From positions 1,302,001-1,366,000 of the forward strand of contig NZ_CP071462.1 in the NCBI RefSeq assembly GCF_017352155.2: a DNA stretch of 64,000 bases, written 5' to 3'. Positions 18,803 through 28,038 of the stretch are shown piece after piece; within the stretch, counting starts at the first letter, position 1, and each line of letters begins with the position of its first letter. Source of the DNA: Haloterrigena alkaliphila. GTDB taxonomy: Archaea > Halobacteriota > Halobacteria > Halobacteriales > Natrialbaceae. The position numbers and the translations under genes were made by a program. Under the pieces are notes generated by a model, which searched no databases, was not told where the DNA came from, and worked only from the letters and a program-made list of their open reading frames with translations.

Positions 18803-19303
18803 TTAGGCGTTCAGCCGCCAGAGTTCGAAGTTGAGGGCGGTCGCGAACGTCACCCACGCGAGATACGGCACGAGCAGCGCCGCGGCGCGACGGTCGACCC
18901 GGTCGAAGGCGACGATAGTCCCGACGACCAGCGCCCAGAGGACGAGGATGATCCCGAGTGCGAACAGCGGCGCCTCGAGCGCGAAGAACGCGGGGGTCCA
19001 GACGACGTTGAACGCCATCTGGACGGCGAACAGGCCGAGCGCGAGCCGTCGACCGGCGCTATCGCTGCGCCAGACCAGCCACAGGGCGATCCCCATGAGC
19101 GTAAACAGCGCCGTCCAGACGATCGGAAACGCGATGCTCGGGGGATAGAACGGCGGCTTCTCGAGGCTCCGAAGCCAGGGGCTATTAGGAGAAGAGAGGA
19201 CGCCGGGAACGGCGCCGACGACGTTTACCAGCACGACGAAGCCGATCGCACGAAGGAGCGAGTAACGGTCGGGACGGCGACGGGTACTCGTCCGGGTAGC
19301 CAT
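18803..19303 (-). CDS. TspO/MBR family protein (tryptophan-rich sensory protein)
   Basis: A 166-residue membrane protein with five hydrophobic segments. The TspO signature is present: SLEKPPFYPPSIAFPIVWTALFTLMGIALWLVW (in short blocks from about residue 48), FNVVWTPAFFAL near 105, and the C-terminal YLAWVTFATALNFELWRLN. TspO proteins bind porphyrins and other tetrapyrroles in the membrane and act in stress responses. Haloarchaeal members are common. Start ATG 19303 is preceded by a TATA-like CTTATAGC about 25 bp away. Confidence 0.93.
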   Translation of the reverse strand: MATRTSTRRRPDRYSLLRAIGFVVLVNVVGAVPGVLSSPNSPWLRSLEKPPFYPPSIAFPIVWTALFTLMGIALWLVWRSDSAGRRLALGLFAVQMAFNVVWTPAFFALEAPLFALGIILVLWALVVGTIVAFDRVDRRAAALLVPYLAWVTFATALNFELWRLNA

Positions 19304-19444
19304 ACGGTCGCTACGTCTCGGAGGTGCTTATAGCGGCGGTCCCGATCGGGACTCGCACGGAGACGGCGCCCTTCGCGCGGCGACCGCGTTCACTTCCACC
19401 GTGCTTTCTCAACGCTTAACCGCAGCCGTCTCGAATCGCCGGCA

Positions 19445-21985
19445 ATGGCAGCACAGGACGAGGAACCGCCCTCGATCGAGCATCCACTCCTCGAGCCGGA
19501 CTTCCTCGAGCGCCGACTCTACCAGTTGAAACTCGCGGGGACGGCCGCGAACGACCACACGCTCGTCTGTCTCCCCACGGGACTGGGGAAGACGACGGTG
19601 AGCCTGCTCGTCACCGCGCGCAGACTCGAGGAGGTCGGCGGGAAGTCGCTGATGCTCGCCCCGACCAAGCCCCTCGTCCAGCAACACGCCGATTTCTACC
19701 GCGAGGCCCTACAGATTCCCGACGAGGAGATCGTGGTGTTTACGGGCGACGTGAGTCCGGACGACCGCGCCGCGATGTGGGAGGAGGCGACGGTCGTGAT
19801 GGCGACCCCGCAGGTGATCGAGAACGACCTCGTCGGGAGCCGCATCTCGCTCGCCGACGTGACCCACATCACCTTCGACGAGTGCCACCGCGCGACCGGC
19901 GACTACGCCTACAACTACATCGCCGAGCGCTACCACGCCGACGCGCGCGACCCGCTCGTGACCGGAATGTCGGCCTCCCCCGGCGGCGACGAGGAGGCCA
20001 TCCTCGAGGTCTGCGAGAACCTCGGCCTGCAGGAGGTCGAGGTGATGACCGAGGAGGACGCCGACGTCGACGAGTTCACCCACGACACCGACGTCGAGTG
20101 GGAGCGCATCGACCTCCCCGAGGCGGTCCTCGAGATCCGCGACGCGCTCAACGAGGTGATCAAAGACCGCCTCGAGAAACTCAAAGAGCTGGGCGTCGCG
20201 TCCTCGACCCAGCCCGACCAGTCCCAGAAGGACCTCAACCGGATGCGCGCCGAACTCCAGAAACTGATCAACAACGACCAGTCGGAGGGGTTCGAGGGGA
20301 TGTCGATCCACGCGGAGGTGATGAAGCTCCGGCAGGCCGTGACGCTCGTCGAGACCCAGAGCGTCGAGGCCGTCTGTCGGTACTTCGAGCGCCAGCGCAA
20401 CCAGGCCCGCTCCTCGGGCGCGTCGAAGGCGAGCCAGCGGCTGGTCTCCGACCCGCGCGTCCGGGAGGCCATGCGCAAGGCCGAGAGCTTCGACCAGCTA
20501 CACCCCAAGTACCGCAAGACCAGAATGCTGCTCGCCGAGACGCTCGGGCTCGAGGGCGGCGAGCGGGTCATCGTCTTCACCGAGTCCCGAGACACCGCGG
20601 AGGCGCTGACGGAGTTCCTGAACGACAGTTTCGACGCCAAGCGGTTCGTCGGGCAGGGCGACCGCGAGGGGTCGGACGGCATGACTCAGAAGGAACAGCA
20701 GGAGGTGCTGGACGCCTTCCGTGCCGGCGAGTTCGAGGTGCTGGTCTCGACCTCCGTCGCCGAGGAGGGACTGGACGTCCCGGAGGTCGACCTCGTGCTC
20801 TTCTACGAACCCGTTCCCACCGCGATCCGGTCGATCCAGCGCAAGGGCCGGACGGGTCGCCAATCCGAGGGTCGGGTCGTCGTCCTGATGGCCGAGGACA
20901 CCCGCGACGAGGCCTACTTCTGGATCTCCCGTCGCCGCGAGAAGGAGATGGAGTCGGAACTGCGCGACCTGAAGGGGGTCGCCGACGACCTCGAGGAGGA
21001 ACTGGACGACTCCCAGCAGGCGCTGACGGACTTCGACGGGAGCGAGGAGCGACGCTCCTCGGACGGGGCGAGCGGCGGAGCCGCGAGCCGAGGCGCGGCG
21101 GAGGGCGAAGTGAAAGTGAATGGACAAGGCGAAAACCCCGACGCTGTCAGCGATTCTTCCACCGGAACTGAAGGGGTTTCGACACGGCCCGGACTACAGG
21201 AGTTCGCGACCGAGAACTCGGACTCGAGTGAGACTGACGGCGACGAGACGACGGCCGATACCGGGGGCGCTGCCGACGTTACCGAGACCGAAGCCGACCC
21301 GGTCGAGACCCACGAACCCCACGCCGAGGGCGACCGGATCGAGATCGTCGCCGACCAGCGGGAGATGGACGCCAACATCGCGCGGGACCTCTCGCGACGC
21401 GAGGAGATCGAGGTGCGCCTCGAGACGCTGGACGTGGGCGACTACGTCTGCTCGGATCGGGTGGTCGTCGAGCGCAAGTCCGTCGCGGACTTCGTCGACT
21501 CGCTCGTGGGGGGCGACCGATCGGTCTTCGAGCAGGTCGGCGCGATGGCCCGCCACTACTCGCGACCGATCGTGATCGTCGAGGGCGACGGCCTCTACGA
21601 ACAGCGGGACGTCCACCCGAACGCGATCCGCGGCGCGCTCTCGAGTCTGGCCGTCGACTTCGGCGCGAGCGTCCTGCGGACCGAGGGCGAGGACGAGACG
21701 ACCGAACTGCTCGCGGTGATCGCGGGCCGCGAGCAGGAGACCGCCGACCGGGAAGTCTCCGTCCACGGCGAGAAGCAGTCCAAGACGCTGGCCGAACAGC
21801 AGGAGTACGTCGTCTCCTCGATCGCCGATATCGGTCCCGTGACGGCGCGATCGCTGCTCGAGGAGTTCGGCACCGTCGAGGAGATGATGATCGCGACCGA
21901 GGAGGAGTTACGGGAGGCCGACGGCGTCGGGACGGTGACCGCCGAGCGGATTCGGGAGGTCATCGGCAGCGACTACACGGGGTAG
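19445..21985 (+). CDS. hef: Hef helicase/nuclease (FANCM-XPF family)
   Basis: An 846-residue enzyme that processes stalled forks. Walker A LPTGLGKT lies near residue 43, DECH near 144, helicase C-lobe motifs V-VI near 430-470 (VSTSVAEEGLDVPEVD, SIQRKGRTGR), then an acidic linker of ~110 residues, the XPF nuclease VERKSVADFVDS near 674, and tandem HhH motifs from ~780. The normal archaeal order is complete. The linker carries a perfect palindrome (21044-21060) and an ORB-like element (21155-21180), so it has apparently collected inserted sequence. Start ATG 19445 has a promoter-like CGCTTAACC 27 bp upstream. Confidence 0.97.
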   Translation: MAAQDEEPPSIEHPLLEPDFLERRLYQLKLAGTAANDHTLVCLPTGLGKTTVSLLVTARRLEEVGGKSLMLAPTKPLVQQHADFYREALQIPDEEIVVFTGDVSPDDRAAMWEEATVVMATPQVIENDLVGSRISLADVTHITFDECHRATGDYAYNYIAERYHADARDPLVTGMSASPGGDEEAILEVCENLGLQEVEVMTEEDADVDEFTHDTDVEWERIDLPEAVLEIRDALNEVIKDRLEKLKELGVASSTQPDQSQKDLNRMRAELQKLINNDQSEGFEGMSIHAEVMKLRQAVTLVETQSVEAVCRYFERQRNQARSSGASKASQRLVSDPRVREAMRKAESFDQLHPKYRKTRMLLAETLGLEGGERVIVFTESRDTAEALTEFLNDSFDAKRFVGQGDREGSDGMTQKEQQEVLDAFRAGEFEVLVSTSVAEEGLDVPEVDLVLFYEPVPTAIRSIQRKGRTGRQSEGRVVVLMAEDTRDEAYFWISRRREKEMESELRDLKGVADDLEEELDDSQQALTDFDGSEERRSSDGASGGAASRGAAEGEVKVNGQGENPDAVSDSSTGTEGVSTRPGLQEFATENSDSSETDGDETTADTGGAADVTETEADPVETHEPHAEGDRIEIVADQREMDANIARDLSRREEIEVRLETLDVGDYVCSDRVVVERKSVADFVDSLVGGDRSVFEQVGAMARHYSRPIVIVEGDGLYEQRDVHPNAIRGALSSLAVDFGASVLRTEGEDETTELLAVIAGREQETADREVSVHGEKQSKTLAEQQEYVVSSIADIGPVTARSLLEEFGTVEEMMIATEEELREADGVGTVTAERIREVIGSDYTG
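21155..21180 (+). repeat. ORB-like element inside hef linker
   Basis: TTCCACCGGAACTGAAGGGG followed by TTTC matches the origin boxes at 62441 and 62755 in layout: TCCA, a short core, GAA-C-GAAGGGG. It is in frame and encodes STGTEG in the acidic linker of Hef. Confidence 0.55.
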
Positions 21986-22038
21986 TCGACCGGCAGTTGA
22001 CCGGCGGTCGACCCCCGGTCGCTCGCAGCGGGACGGCC

Positions 22039-22683
22039 TCAATCGCTCGCGTCGGACGCGATCCCCTCCTCCCGGTCGCCGGGGACGGAGATCCGACCGG
22101 TCTCGTCTTCCGAGCGGGCGACGATTCGTTCGCCCGCGTAGAGGTGCGTCCCCGGAACGTTCGCCGGAATCGTGTAGGTGTGCTTCTCGCCGGGGTTGAC
22201 CGTGATCCCCGTCGTCGTCGGCACGCCGTCGTTCTCCCAGGTCTTCTGCGCCCCGTGGAAGTGCAGCGTGTGCGGGTGATCGGCGTCCGTGTTGTCCAGC
22301 GTGACCTCGACGTCGTTGCCCTCCGTCGTCCGGATGATCGGCCCCGGGACGCTGGGGTCGCGGTCGTCCGCCTGAAAGGCCCAGACCTGCGGGAGTTCGA
22401 CAGGCCCGCCCATCGAATCCAGCGGGTGGACGGCGTGACTGGAGGTCACCGAGCGCAGCGTCACGCTACCGCCCTGCTCGTCGGCCTGGACGACTTCGGG
22501 AGCGCTCGTCCACGGGAGGCCAGACGACGCGTCGTCAGCATCCTCGGCCGCCGTTTCCGTGGGCTGTGCGTCGCTCTCGTTCCCGCGGGACAGACAGCCG
22601 GCCAGCGCCGCCGCGCCACCGGTGGCAATCAGCAGGTCGCGTCGCGTGAGTCCGGATCCGGGTGCGCCGATGCGATCGGTCAT
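22039..22683 (-). CDS. Multicopper-oxidase-type cupredoxin lipoprotein, C-terminally truncated
   Basis: A 214-residue exported protein. Residues 10-35 form a Tat/lipobox signal (LTRRDLLIATGGAAALAGC). The body is a cupredoxin/MCO domain with VPGPIIRTTEGNDVEV and the copper-ligand motif HPHTLHFHG near residue 125, continuing to VPGTHLY. In complete homologues this point is followed by a Cys/His cluster that holds copper. Here the frame instead runs through an inverted repeat (GGGCGA...TCGCCC at about 22119-22138) into an unrelated tail, so the type 1 site is missing. It may be a non-metal-binding remnant. Confidence 0.78.
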   Translation of the reverse strand: MTDRIGAPGSGLTRRDLLIATGGAAALAGCLSRGNESDAQPTETAAEDADDASSGLPWTSAPEVVQADEQGGSVTLRSVTSSHAVHPLDSMGGPVELPQVWAFQADDRDPSVPGPIIRTTEGNDVEVTLDNTDADHPHTLHFHGAQKTWENDGVPTTTGITVNPGEKHTYTIPANVPGTHLYAGERIVARSEDETGRISVPGDREEGIASDASD

Positions 22684-22832
22684 AGACACTCGGTCGTAAG
22701 TACACCCGATGTATAACGGGGCGAGCCCGTTCTTGACCGGTGGGAAGTCCCGCGAACGTGTTCCCCGGAACGGTCATGGGAGGCCTCCCGCGCTGCCGAA
22801 CGAGCGACGGCGTCCACCCGAGACCAGGCGAC

Positions 22833-23561
22833 TCACCGCAGCGTCTCGAGCGTCTCGGCGGCCTCGCGGGCGGCCTCGAGACACTCCGTCGCGTACCGGG
22901 GGTCGTCCGTCGCGGCGGCCTTCGCCGCGAACGTCTCGAGCGCGGCGACGAGCGAGGCGTGGGCGGTCTCGAGGTCGCCGTCCGAAGAGCGTCCGGCCGA
23001 CGCGCGACGGTCGCTCGAGGGCCGTTCGCGGGCCGTCGACGACGCCGCGTCGTCGGGAGCGCCCGCGTCGGTTCGGGGCGCCGACTCCGACGGGCCCGAC
23101 TGCGTCCGCGCCTCGCGCGACGGCGCGGCGGCCGACGCGTCCTCGCTCGAGGAACGGGCGTCCCCCGCGGGGCGGGCGTCGGTCCCCTGACTGCGCTGTC
23201 GGTTCGTACCGGCGGCTTCGGCGTCGCCGGTATCGGTCGCTGGGGATTCGGCGGCGGACCCGCTGGCGGCCTCGCGGTCGGCGTGAGAGTCGGCGGCCCC
23301 CTCGGGGGACGCGTCGTCGGCCGGTCGGGCCTCGAGGTCCGTTCCCTCGACGGCGTCGGGGTTGCCGTGACAGCTCGGGCAGAAGGTGGTGCCGTCCTGC
23401 TGGAAGAGCGGGTCGCCGCAGGTCCCGCAATGGGCGTTGGTCATCGTGGCCCCCTTGAGCAGCAGGTCGCTCATGCGCTGGGTGGCCTGGCGCTCCTCCT
23501 GGTCGCGCTCGTACTTCTCCCGGAGTTTCTCGCGCTCGGCTTCCTTGTCGAAGTCGCTCAT
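22833..23561 (-). CDS. Autoantigen p27 (Sjogren/scleroderma autoantigen 1) family zinc-ribbon protein
   Basis: A 242-residue protein. The N-terminal ~80 residues match the archaeal/eukaryotic p27 family: DFDKEAEREKLREKYERDQ, MSDLLLKGATMTNAHCGTCG and TTFCPSCHG, giving a C-x2-C...C-x2-C zinc ribbon. A long disordered acidic Ser/Ala-rich middle (residues 90-190) precedes a short C-terminal helical segment ending in ETLETLR. The biological role in archaea is unknown. The middle part is low-complexity and differs strongly from bacterial or eukaryotic relatives. Confidence 0.88.
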   Translation of the reverse strand: MSDFDKEAEREKLREKYERDQEERQATQRMSDLLLKGATMTNAHCGTCGDPLFQQDGTTFCPSCHGNPDAVEGTDLEARPADDASPEGAADSHADREAASGSAAESPATDTGDAEAAGTNRQRSQGTDARPAGDARSSSEDASAAAPSREARTQSGPSESAPRTDAGAPDDAASSTARERPSSDRRASAGRSSDGDLETAHASLVAALETFAAKAAATDDPRYATECLEAAREAAETLETLR

Positions 23562-23628
23562 ACTCGTCTAGAGACGGTGGAACGTCGAAAAAGCTGCGAA
23601 GGGGGACGGCGCGGTTCGATCGCGGCCG

Positions 23629-24099
23629 TTACCGTTCGGATCGACCGTCGGTCGCCGCCTCGACGGCGTCCACGGCCGCTTCCGGCGCGTCGACCGTCGT
23701 GATCTCGAGATCGACGTCGGAGACGTCGTGGGTCTCGAGGCCGACGACGGGGCGGTCGTAGATGCCGGCGAACCCGATCTCCGTGAGGGTACCGACCCCG
23801 CCGGTGAGCGCGACGACCGCGTCTCCGTTCAGCGGAACGAGCGCGTTGCGAGCGTGGCCGAGACCGGTCGCGATCGGGTGGTCGACGTACTCGTTCGCCG
23901 CCTCGGGGTGCTCGCCGGGAAGGATCCCGATCGTCGCGGCGCCCGCCGCCTTCGCGCCGCGACAGACCGCCTCCATCGTCCCGCCGCGGCCGCCACAGAC
24001 GACCGTGTGACCGCGGGCTCCGAGTTCCCGTCCGAGGGCTTCGGCGCGGTTCGCCTGTTCGTCGGTGATGACGCCGCCGCCGATGACACTGACGCGCAT
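23629..24099 (-). CDS. LOG/TIGR00725-family nucleotide-binding protein
   Basis: A 156-residue Rossmann-fold protein of the lysine decarboxylase-like (LOG) superfamily. It begins MRVSVIGGGVITDEQANRAEALGRELGARG, and the family motif GGRGGTMEAVCRGAK at residues 46-60 and later GGVGTLTEIG at residues 110-119 are both visible. Relatives hydrolyse nucleoside 5'-monophosphates, or their activity is unknown. Start ATG 24099 is chosen because the Rossmann strand starts directly after it. The open frame extends 10 codons upstream without a homologous feel. Confidence 0.85.
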   Translation of the reverse strand: MRVSVIGGGVITDEQANRAEALGRELGARGHTVVCGGRGGTMEAVCRGAKAAGAATIGILPGEHPEAANEYVDHPIATGLGHARNALVPLNGDAVVALTGGVGTLTEIGFAGIYDRPVVGLETHDVSDVDLEITTVDAPEAAVDAVEAATDGRSER

Positions 24100-24491
24100 A
24101 CGGAAGCGTCCGCGGGCCTCGACAATCATCGATTCGGTGTCGGCGCGTCGCGATTTGGCGTCGGCGAGGATCGGCTCGGAATCGGTGGGTGATCAATTCG
24201 GCGTCGGCGCGCCTCGAGTCGGAGTCGGTGGGTCTCGAGGAACCGCCAGCTGAACGCCGACGTCGTCGTTCATGCCGTGGTTGCCTCACGGCGCCGGAGT
24301 CGGCGTTCGTTCGATTCGTCACCGGTATCGGCGGTATTCCTCTCGATTCGTCCGGTTCCGAGGGGCGAAACGGGACGGCAACGGCGTGGTACCGGTTGTG
24401 TTCGACGACTGACGAAATATCCATCGTCAGACCGTGCGATAGTGGGGGTTCCGACGGATTTAACGAGTAGGGTGGTGAAGGATTACGTGGT
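24100..24491. other. 392 bp gap with imperfect short repeats and the mdh promoter
   Basis: I see no gene. The left half contains three imperfect copies of a GC-rich unit around GATTCGGYGTCGGCG (24131-24235), which in one frame would read as FGVG repeats. This looks like local slippage duplication. The right half carries the mdh promoter GATTTAACGA at 24457-24466, with the expected 26-30 bp to the ATG. Confidence 0.55.
24457..24466 (+). promoter_or_regulatory. TATA box of malate dehydrogenase
   Basis: GATTTAACGA sits 26-35 bp before ATG 24492. This is the usual place for a leaderless haloarchaeal promoter. Confidence 0.55.
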
Positions 24492-25409
24492 ATGACGAAA
24501 GTTAGCGTGGTCGGCGCGGCCGGAACGGTCGGGGCCGCTGCGGGCTACAACATCGCGCTTCGGGACGTCGCGGACGAACTGGTACTCGTCGATATCCCGG
24601 ACAAGGAAGACGACACGATCGGGCAGGCCGCCGACACCAACCACGGCGCGGCCTACGACTCGAACACGACGATCCGCCAGGGCGGCTACGAGGACACCGC
24701 CGGTTCCGACGTCGTCGTCATCACGGCCGGCATTCCGCGCCAGCCGGGCCAGACGCGGATCGATCTGGCGGAAGACAACGCGCCGATCATGGAGGACATC
24801 GGCTCCTCGCTGGCCGAGCACAACGACGACGACTTCGTCACCGTCACCACGTCGAACCCCGTCGACTTGCTCAACCGTCACCTCTACGAGACGGGCGATC
24901 GCGCCCGCGAGCAGGTGATCGGCTTCGGCGGCCGGCTGGACTCCGCCCGCTTTCGCTACGTGATCTCCCAGCGCTTCGACGCGCCGGTCCAGAACGTCGA
25001 AGCGACCATCCTCGGCGAACACGGCGACGCCCAGGTCCCCGTGTTCTCGAAGGTCCGCGTCAACGGCCAGGACCCCGAGTTCGACGAGAACGAGAAGGAG
25101 GAGCTGCTCGAGGAGCTCCAGGCCTCGGCGATGAACGTCATCGAGAAGAAAGGCGCCACGGAGTGGGGCCCCGCGACCGGCGTCGGCCACATGGTCGAGG
25201 CCATCCTCCGCGATACGGGCGAAGTGCTCCCCGCGAGCGTCACACTCGAGGGCGAGTACGGCCACGAGGACACCGCCTTCGGCGTTCCCGTCAAGCTCGG
25301 TTCCGACGGCGTCGAAGAGATCGTCGAGTGGGACCTCACCGAGTACGAGCGCAACCAGCTCGGCGAGGCCGCCGAGAAGCTCTCGGACCAGTACGACGAG
25401 ATCTCGTAG
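24492..25409 (+). CDS. mdh: Malate dehydrogenase (lactate-dehydrogenase-like family)
   Basis: A 305-residue NAD-dependent enzyme interconverting malate and oxaloacetate in the citric acid cycle. It starts with the dinucleotide motif [20 protein letters not shown]. Substrate/catalytic features are [12 protein letters not shown] near residue 77-90 (Arg in the active-site loop), [11 protein letters not shown] near 120, and the catalytic His in [12 protein letters not shown] near 178. This matches the well-studied haloarchaeal MDH of the LDH-like group, which is a tetramer. A T6 terminator follows 20 bp after the stop. Confidence 0.97.
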   Translation: MTKVSVVGAAGTVGAAAGYNIALRDVADELVLVDIPDKEDDTIGQAADTNHGAAYDSNTTIRQGGYEDTAGSDVVVITAGIPRQPGQTRIDLAEDNAPIMEDIGSSLAEHNDDDFVTVTTSNPVDLLNRHLYETGDRAREQVIGFGGRLDSARFRYVISQRFDAPVQNVEATILGEHGDAQVPVFSKVRVNGQDPEFDENEKEELLEELQASAMNVIEKKGATEWGPATGVGHMVEAILRDTGEVLPASVTLEGEYGHEDTAFGVPVKLGSDGVEEIVEWDLTEYERNQLGEAAEKLSDQYDEIS

Positions 25410-25428
25410 TCGAGCCGGATTCGTGCGC

Positions 25429-25442
25429 TTTTTTCGCCGTCA
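25429..25442 (+). terminator. T-tract terminator after mdh
   Basis: GCGCTTTTTTCGCC lies 20 bp past the mdh stop and before the convergent ferredoxin gene. An oligo-T run in GC-rich flanks is the standard archaeal terminator sign. Confidence 0.5.
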
Positions 25443-25465
25443 CTCTCGTCCGCTGTCGCTCGAGA

Positions 25466-25711
25466 TTACGGAATCAGCTGCTCGCCGTCGTCGTCGTAGA
25501 TCGCGATCGCGTCGACGGGACAGGTCCGGGCGGCGAACTTCGCGTCCAGTTCCGCGTCCTCGGGCACCTCGCGGACGAAGATGCCGTCCTCGACCTCCTC
25601 GCTGTCCTCGAGGATCGCCTTCCCCTTCGACTTGTCCGCAGTGAAGGCGTCCCACTCGGCGACGCACTGGTACATCCCGATACAGGTCTCCTCGTCGAAT
25701 TCGACCTTCAT
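25466..25711 (-). CDS. [3Fe-4S]-type ferredoxin
   Basis: An 81-residue small electron carrier. The cluster cysteines are C10 and C16 in CIGMYQC and C64 in CPVDA, and the usual second Cys of a 4Fe site is replaced by Gly-Met. This pattern (C-x5-C ... CP) fits a single 3Fe-4S or unusual 4Fe-4S cluster. It is acidic, as expected for a cytoplasmic haloarchaeal protein, and has no plant-type 2Fe-2S motif. ATG 25711 gives MKVEFDEETCIGM, the normal start of this family. It is convergent with mdh. Confidence 0.85.
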   Translation of the reverse strand: MKVEFDEETCIGMYQCVAEWDAFTADKSKGKAILEDSEEVEDGIFVREVPEDAELDAKFAARTCPVDAIAIYDDDGEQLIP

Positions 25712-25825
25712 GCGTGCGGGTTGGACTGATCGCCGTAAATCGGTAGCGGTCGGTAGATGTGGTGCGCGGTAACAGAAACCACACGTCATCGTGTTTTTAT
25801 TATCGGTCGAGTCGTCTGCTCGAGC

Positions 25826-26659
25826 ATGGGAGGGAACGGCCCCGAACCGGCCGAATCGCAGGCGAGAGCGCCGGCGAATCAGAACGGAACGCGGGCGACC
25901 GCGGATCCGCTCGGCCGGGCGATGCTGGCTCACCACCGCGGGGAACCGGGAGGGCTCACCTATCGCGACGGCGCCGACATTCGGGACGGCAACGTCGAGG
26001 AGTTCTACTTCTCCGCGGCCGAATCGTGGGATCGGGAGACGATCGAGGTTCTCGAGCGTCTCGTCGGTCGCACCGACCGCGGACCGATCCTCGACGTCGG
26101 CTGTGGCGCGGGCAAACACCTCCTGTGGTGGGCCGAGCGCGACGTGACCGCCGTCGGCGTCGACGCGAGTGCGAACGCGGTGTTAACGGCCCGCAAACGG
26201 GGCCTCGAGGACGTTCTCGTCGGCGACATGTTCGATCTCCCCGTCGACACGAGCGCGTTCGGAGCCGTCCACGCCGTCGGGACCCAACTGGGACTCGGCG
26301 GGTCGCTGGCCGGAATTCGCGACCTGTGCCGCGAATTCGCTCGCGTCACCGACGACGGCGGCGTGGCCGTCGTCGATAATTACGATCCGACGCGGCTGGA
26401 CGACGAGTTCCTCGGCTACCGGCCCGATCCCCGCGAGGGCGTCGCCCACCGGTGTTTTCACCTCGAATTCGAGGGCGAGCAGGCGAGCGGCGACCGGTTC
26501 CGCGAGATCGGGCGAACGCTGCACTTCCTGCTGTGTTCGCCCGCTCGACTGCGGGCCGCGACGGCCGACACGCCGTGGCGCGTGCGCGAGGTGCTCCGGG
26601 CTGACGGGCGAGCCCATTACAGAGCGGTGCTCGAGAAGCGGCCCACCGGGCGCGCGTGA
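25826..26659 (+). CDS. SAM-dependent methyltransferase, class I
   Basis: A 277-residue protein. The SAM motif I is ILDVGCGAGKHLLWWAERD near residue 90, post-I acid in VGVDASANAVL near 113, and motif IV-like FGAVHAVGTQLGLGGSL near 150. No specificity domain can be recognised, so small-molecule or protein methylation cannot be decided. The start is ATG 25826, 28 bp after a T-rich promoter (GTGTTTTTATTA), rather than the earlier in-frame codon at 25757. Confidence 0.85.
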   Translation: MGGNGPEPAESQARAPANQNGTRATADPLGRAMLAHHRGEPGGLTYRDGADIRDGNVEEFYFSAAESWDRETIEVLERLVGRTDRGPILDVGCGAGKHLLWWAERDVTAVGVDASANAVLTARKRGLEDVLVGDMFDLPVDTSAFGAVHAVGTQLGLGGSLAGIRDLCREFARVTDDGGVAVVDNYDPTRLDDEFLGYRPDPREGVAHRCFHLEFEGEQASGDRFREIGRTLHFLLCSPARLRAATADTPWRVREVLRADGRAHYRAVLEKRPTGRA

Positions 26660-26738
26660 CCGGACGGGCGTCGTCAGACGGTCGCCGCCGAGCCAACGCT
26701 TTTCTTTCGGGTCGTAAAACGACGGGACACGAAACGGA

Positions 26739-27947
26739 ATGGTCGCACTGTCTTCCGCCATACTCGTCGGGACCGCCGTCGTCACCTGCCTGTTCATGGC
26801 GTGGGTGCTCGGGGCGAACAGCAACTCGCCGCCGTTCGCCCCGGCGATCGGCGCGAACGCGATTTCGACGATGCAGGCGGCGTTCGTCATCGGACTGCTC
26901 GCAGCCGCGGGAGCGCTCATGCAGGGCGGCAGCATCTCCGAGACCGTCGGCGCGGACCTCATCGACGGCGTCACGATCACGTCCCTCGCCGCCACCGCGG
27001 GCCTGCTGACGGCGGCGACGTTCATGGCGATCGGGATCTACACGCGGTATCCGATCCCCGCGGCGTTCGCGACGACGGGCGCGATGGTCGGCGTCGGCCT
27101 CTCGCTGGGCGGGGACCCGGCGATGGATACCTATCGTCGGCTCGGGACCTTCTGGGCGCTCGTCCCGATCATGTCCGGCGGACTGGCGTACGTGACGGCG
27201 ACGGTCCTGCGACGCGACGACGTTCCCGAAACGGTCGGGGTGCCGCTGCTGGCCGGACTCGTCGGCGCGATCGTCGCCAACGTCCGCCTCGGGATCATCC
27301 CGGATCCCGCGGCCGATCAGGGAACCCTCGCCGGCTTCGTCGCTCGACAGTTCGGCGGCGGACCGGCGCTCGTCGGAGGGTTCGATCTGGAAACCGCCCT
27401 CGTGACGGTCGCCGCCGGCGCCGCCGCGTTCCACTGGGTTCGCCAGCGGGTCCGCGCCTCCGTCGAGGACGGAATTCGCTCGTTCCTGCTCGTGTTAGGC
27501 GGCATCGTCGCCTTCTCCTCGGGCGGCTCGCAGGTCGGCCTCGCGACCGGCCCGCTCGAGAACCTCTTTCGCGTCGAACTCGGCCTCCCGGGAAGCGTCC
27601 TGCTCGGCATCGGCGCGACCGGCATCCTCGCCGGCGCCTGGATGGCCGCGCCGCGGCTGCTGCAGGCGACCTCACGGGAGTACGCGCAACTGGGCGTGCG
27701 GCGTTCGATCGCGGCACTCGTGCCGGGCTTCGTCGTCGCACAGCTAGCCATCGCGCTCGGGATTCCGGTCTCGCTGAACAACATCATTCTCTCCGGGGTC
27801 ATCGGCGGCGGTCTGGCCGGCGGGTCGGCCGGCGTCTCGCGGCGCAAGATCGGCGTCACGATCACGTTCTGGCTGCTGACGCTGGGGAGTTCGATCGTCG
27901 TCGGCTTCGGTCTGTACCGGCTGCTCGCGGCGGTCATCGGCGGGTGA
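26739..27947 (+). CDS. PiT-family inorganic phosphate permease
   Basis: A 402-residue membrane protein with about 10-11 hydrophobic segments. It contains the PiT signature near the N-terminus (GANSNSPPFAPAIGANAISTMQAA, residues 25-45) and its inverted second copy in the C-terminal half (VSLNNIILSGVIGGGLAGG, residues ~345). These proteins are cation-coupled phosphate symporters. The replacement of the GAND core by GANS in the first copy is a departure from the bacterial PitA motif. It is divergent in function from the UspA gene that follows on the other strand. Confidence 0.9.
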   Translation: MVALSSAILVGTAVVTCLFMAWVLGANSNSPPFAPAIGANAISTMQAAFVIGLLAAAGALMQGGSISETVGADLIDGVTITSLAATAGLLTAATFMAIGIYTRYPIPAAFATTGAMVGVGLSLGGDPAMDTYRRLGTFWALVPIMSGGLAYVTATVLRRDDVPETVGVPLLAGLVGAIVANVRLGIIPDPAADQGTLAGFVARQFGGGPALVGGFDLETALVTVAAGAAAFHWVRQRVRASVEDGIRSFLLVLGGIVAFSSGGSQVGLATGPLENLFRVELGLPGSVLLGIGATGILAGAWMAAPRLLQATSREYAQLGVRRSIAALVPGFVVAQLAIALGIPVSLNNIILSGVIGGGLAGGSAGVSRRKIGVTITFWLLTLGSSIVVGFGLYRLLAAVIGG

Positions 27948-28038
27948 ACCACCGGACGAGGGGTGAGCAATGAGCAACCGGGTGAGAGGTGAGCAACCGG
28001 GGCAAGAGCCGACGTCGAGCCGCTCGAGGCGCAGCGCC

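Noticed and set aside
23558-24424. Large Arg-rich antisense frame over the LOG-family gene
   Set aside because: Arg/Asp-rich shadow of a well-supported gene; no motif.
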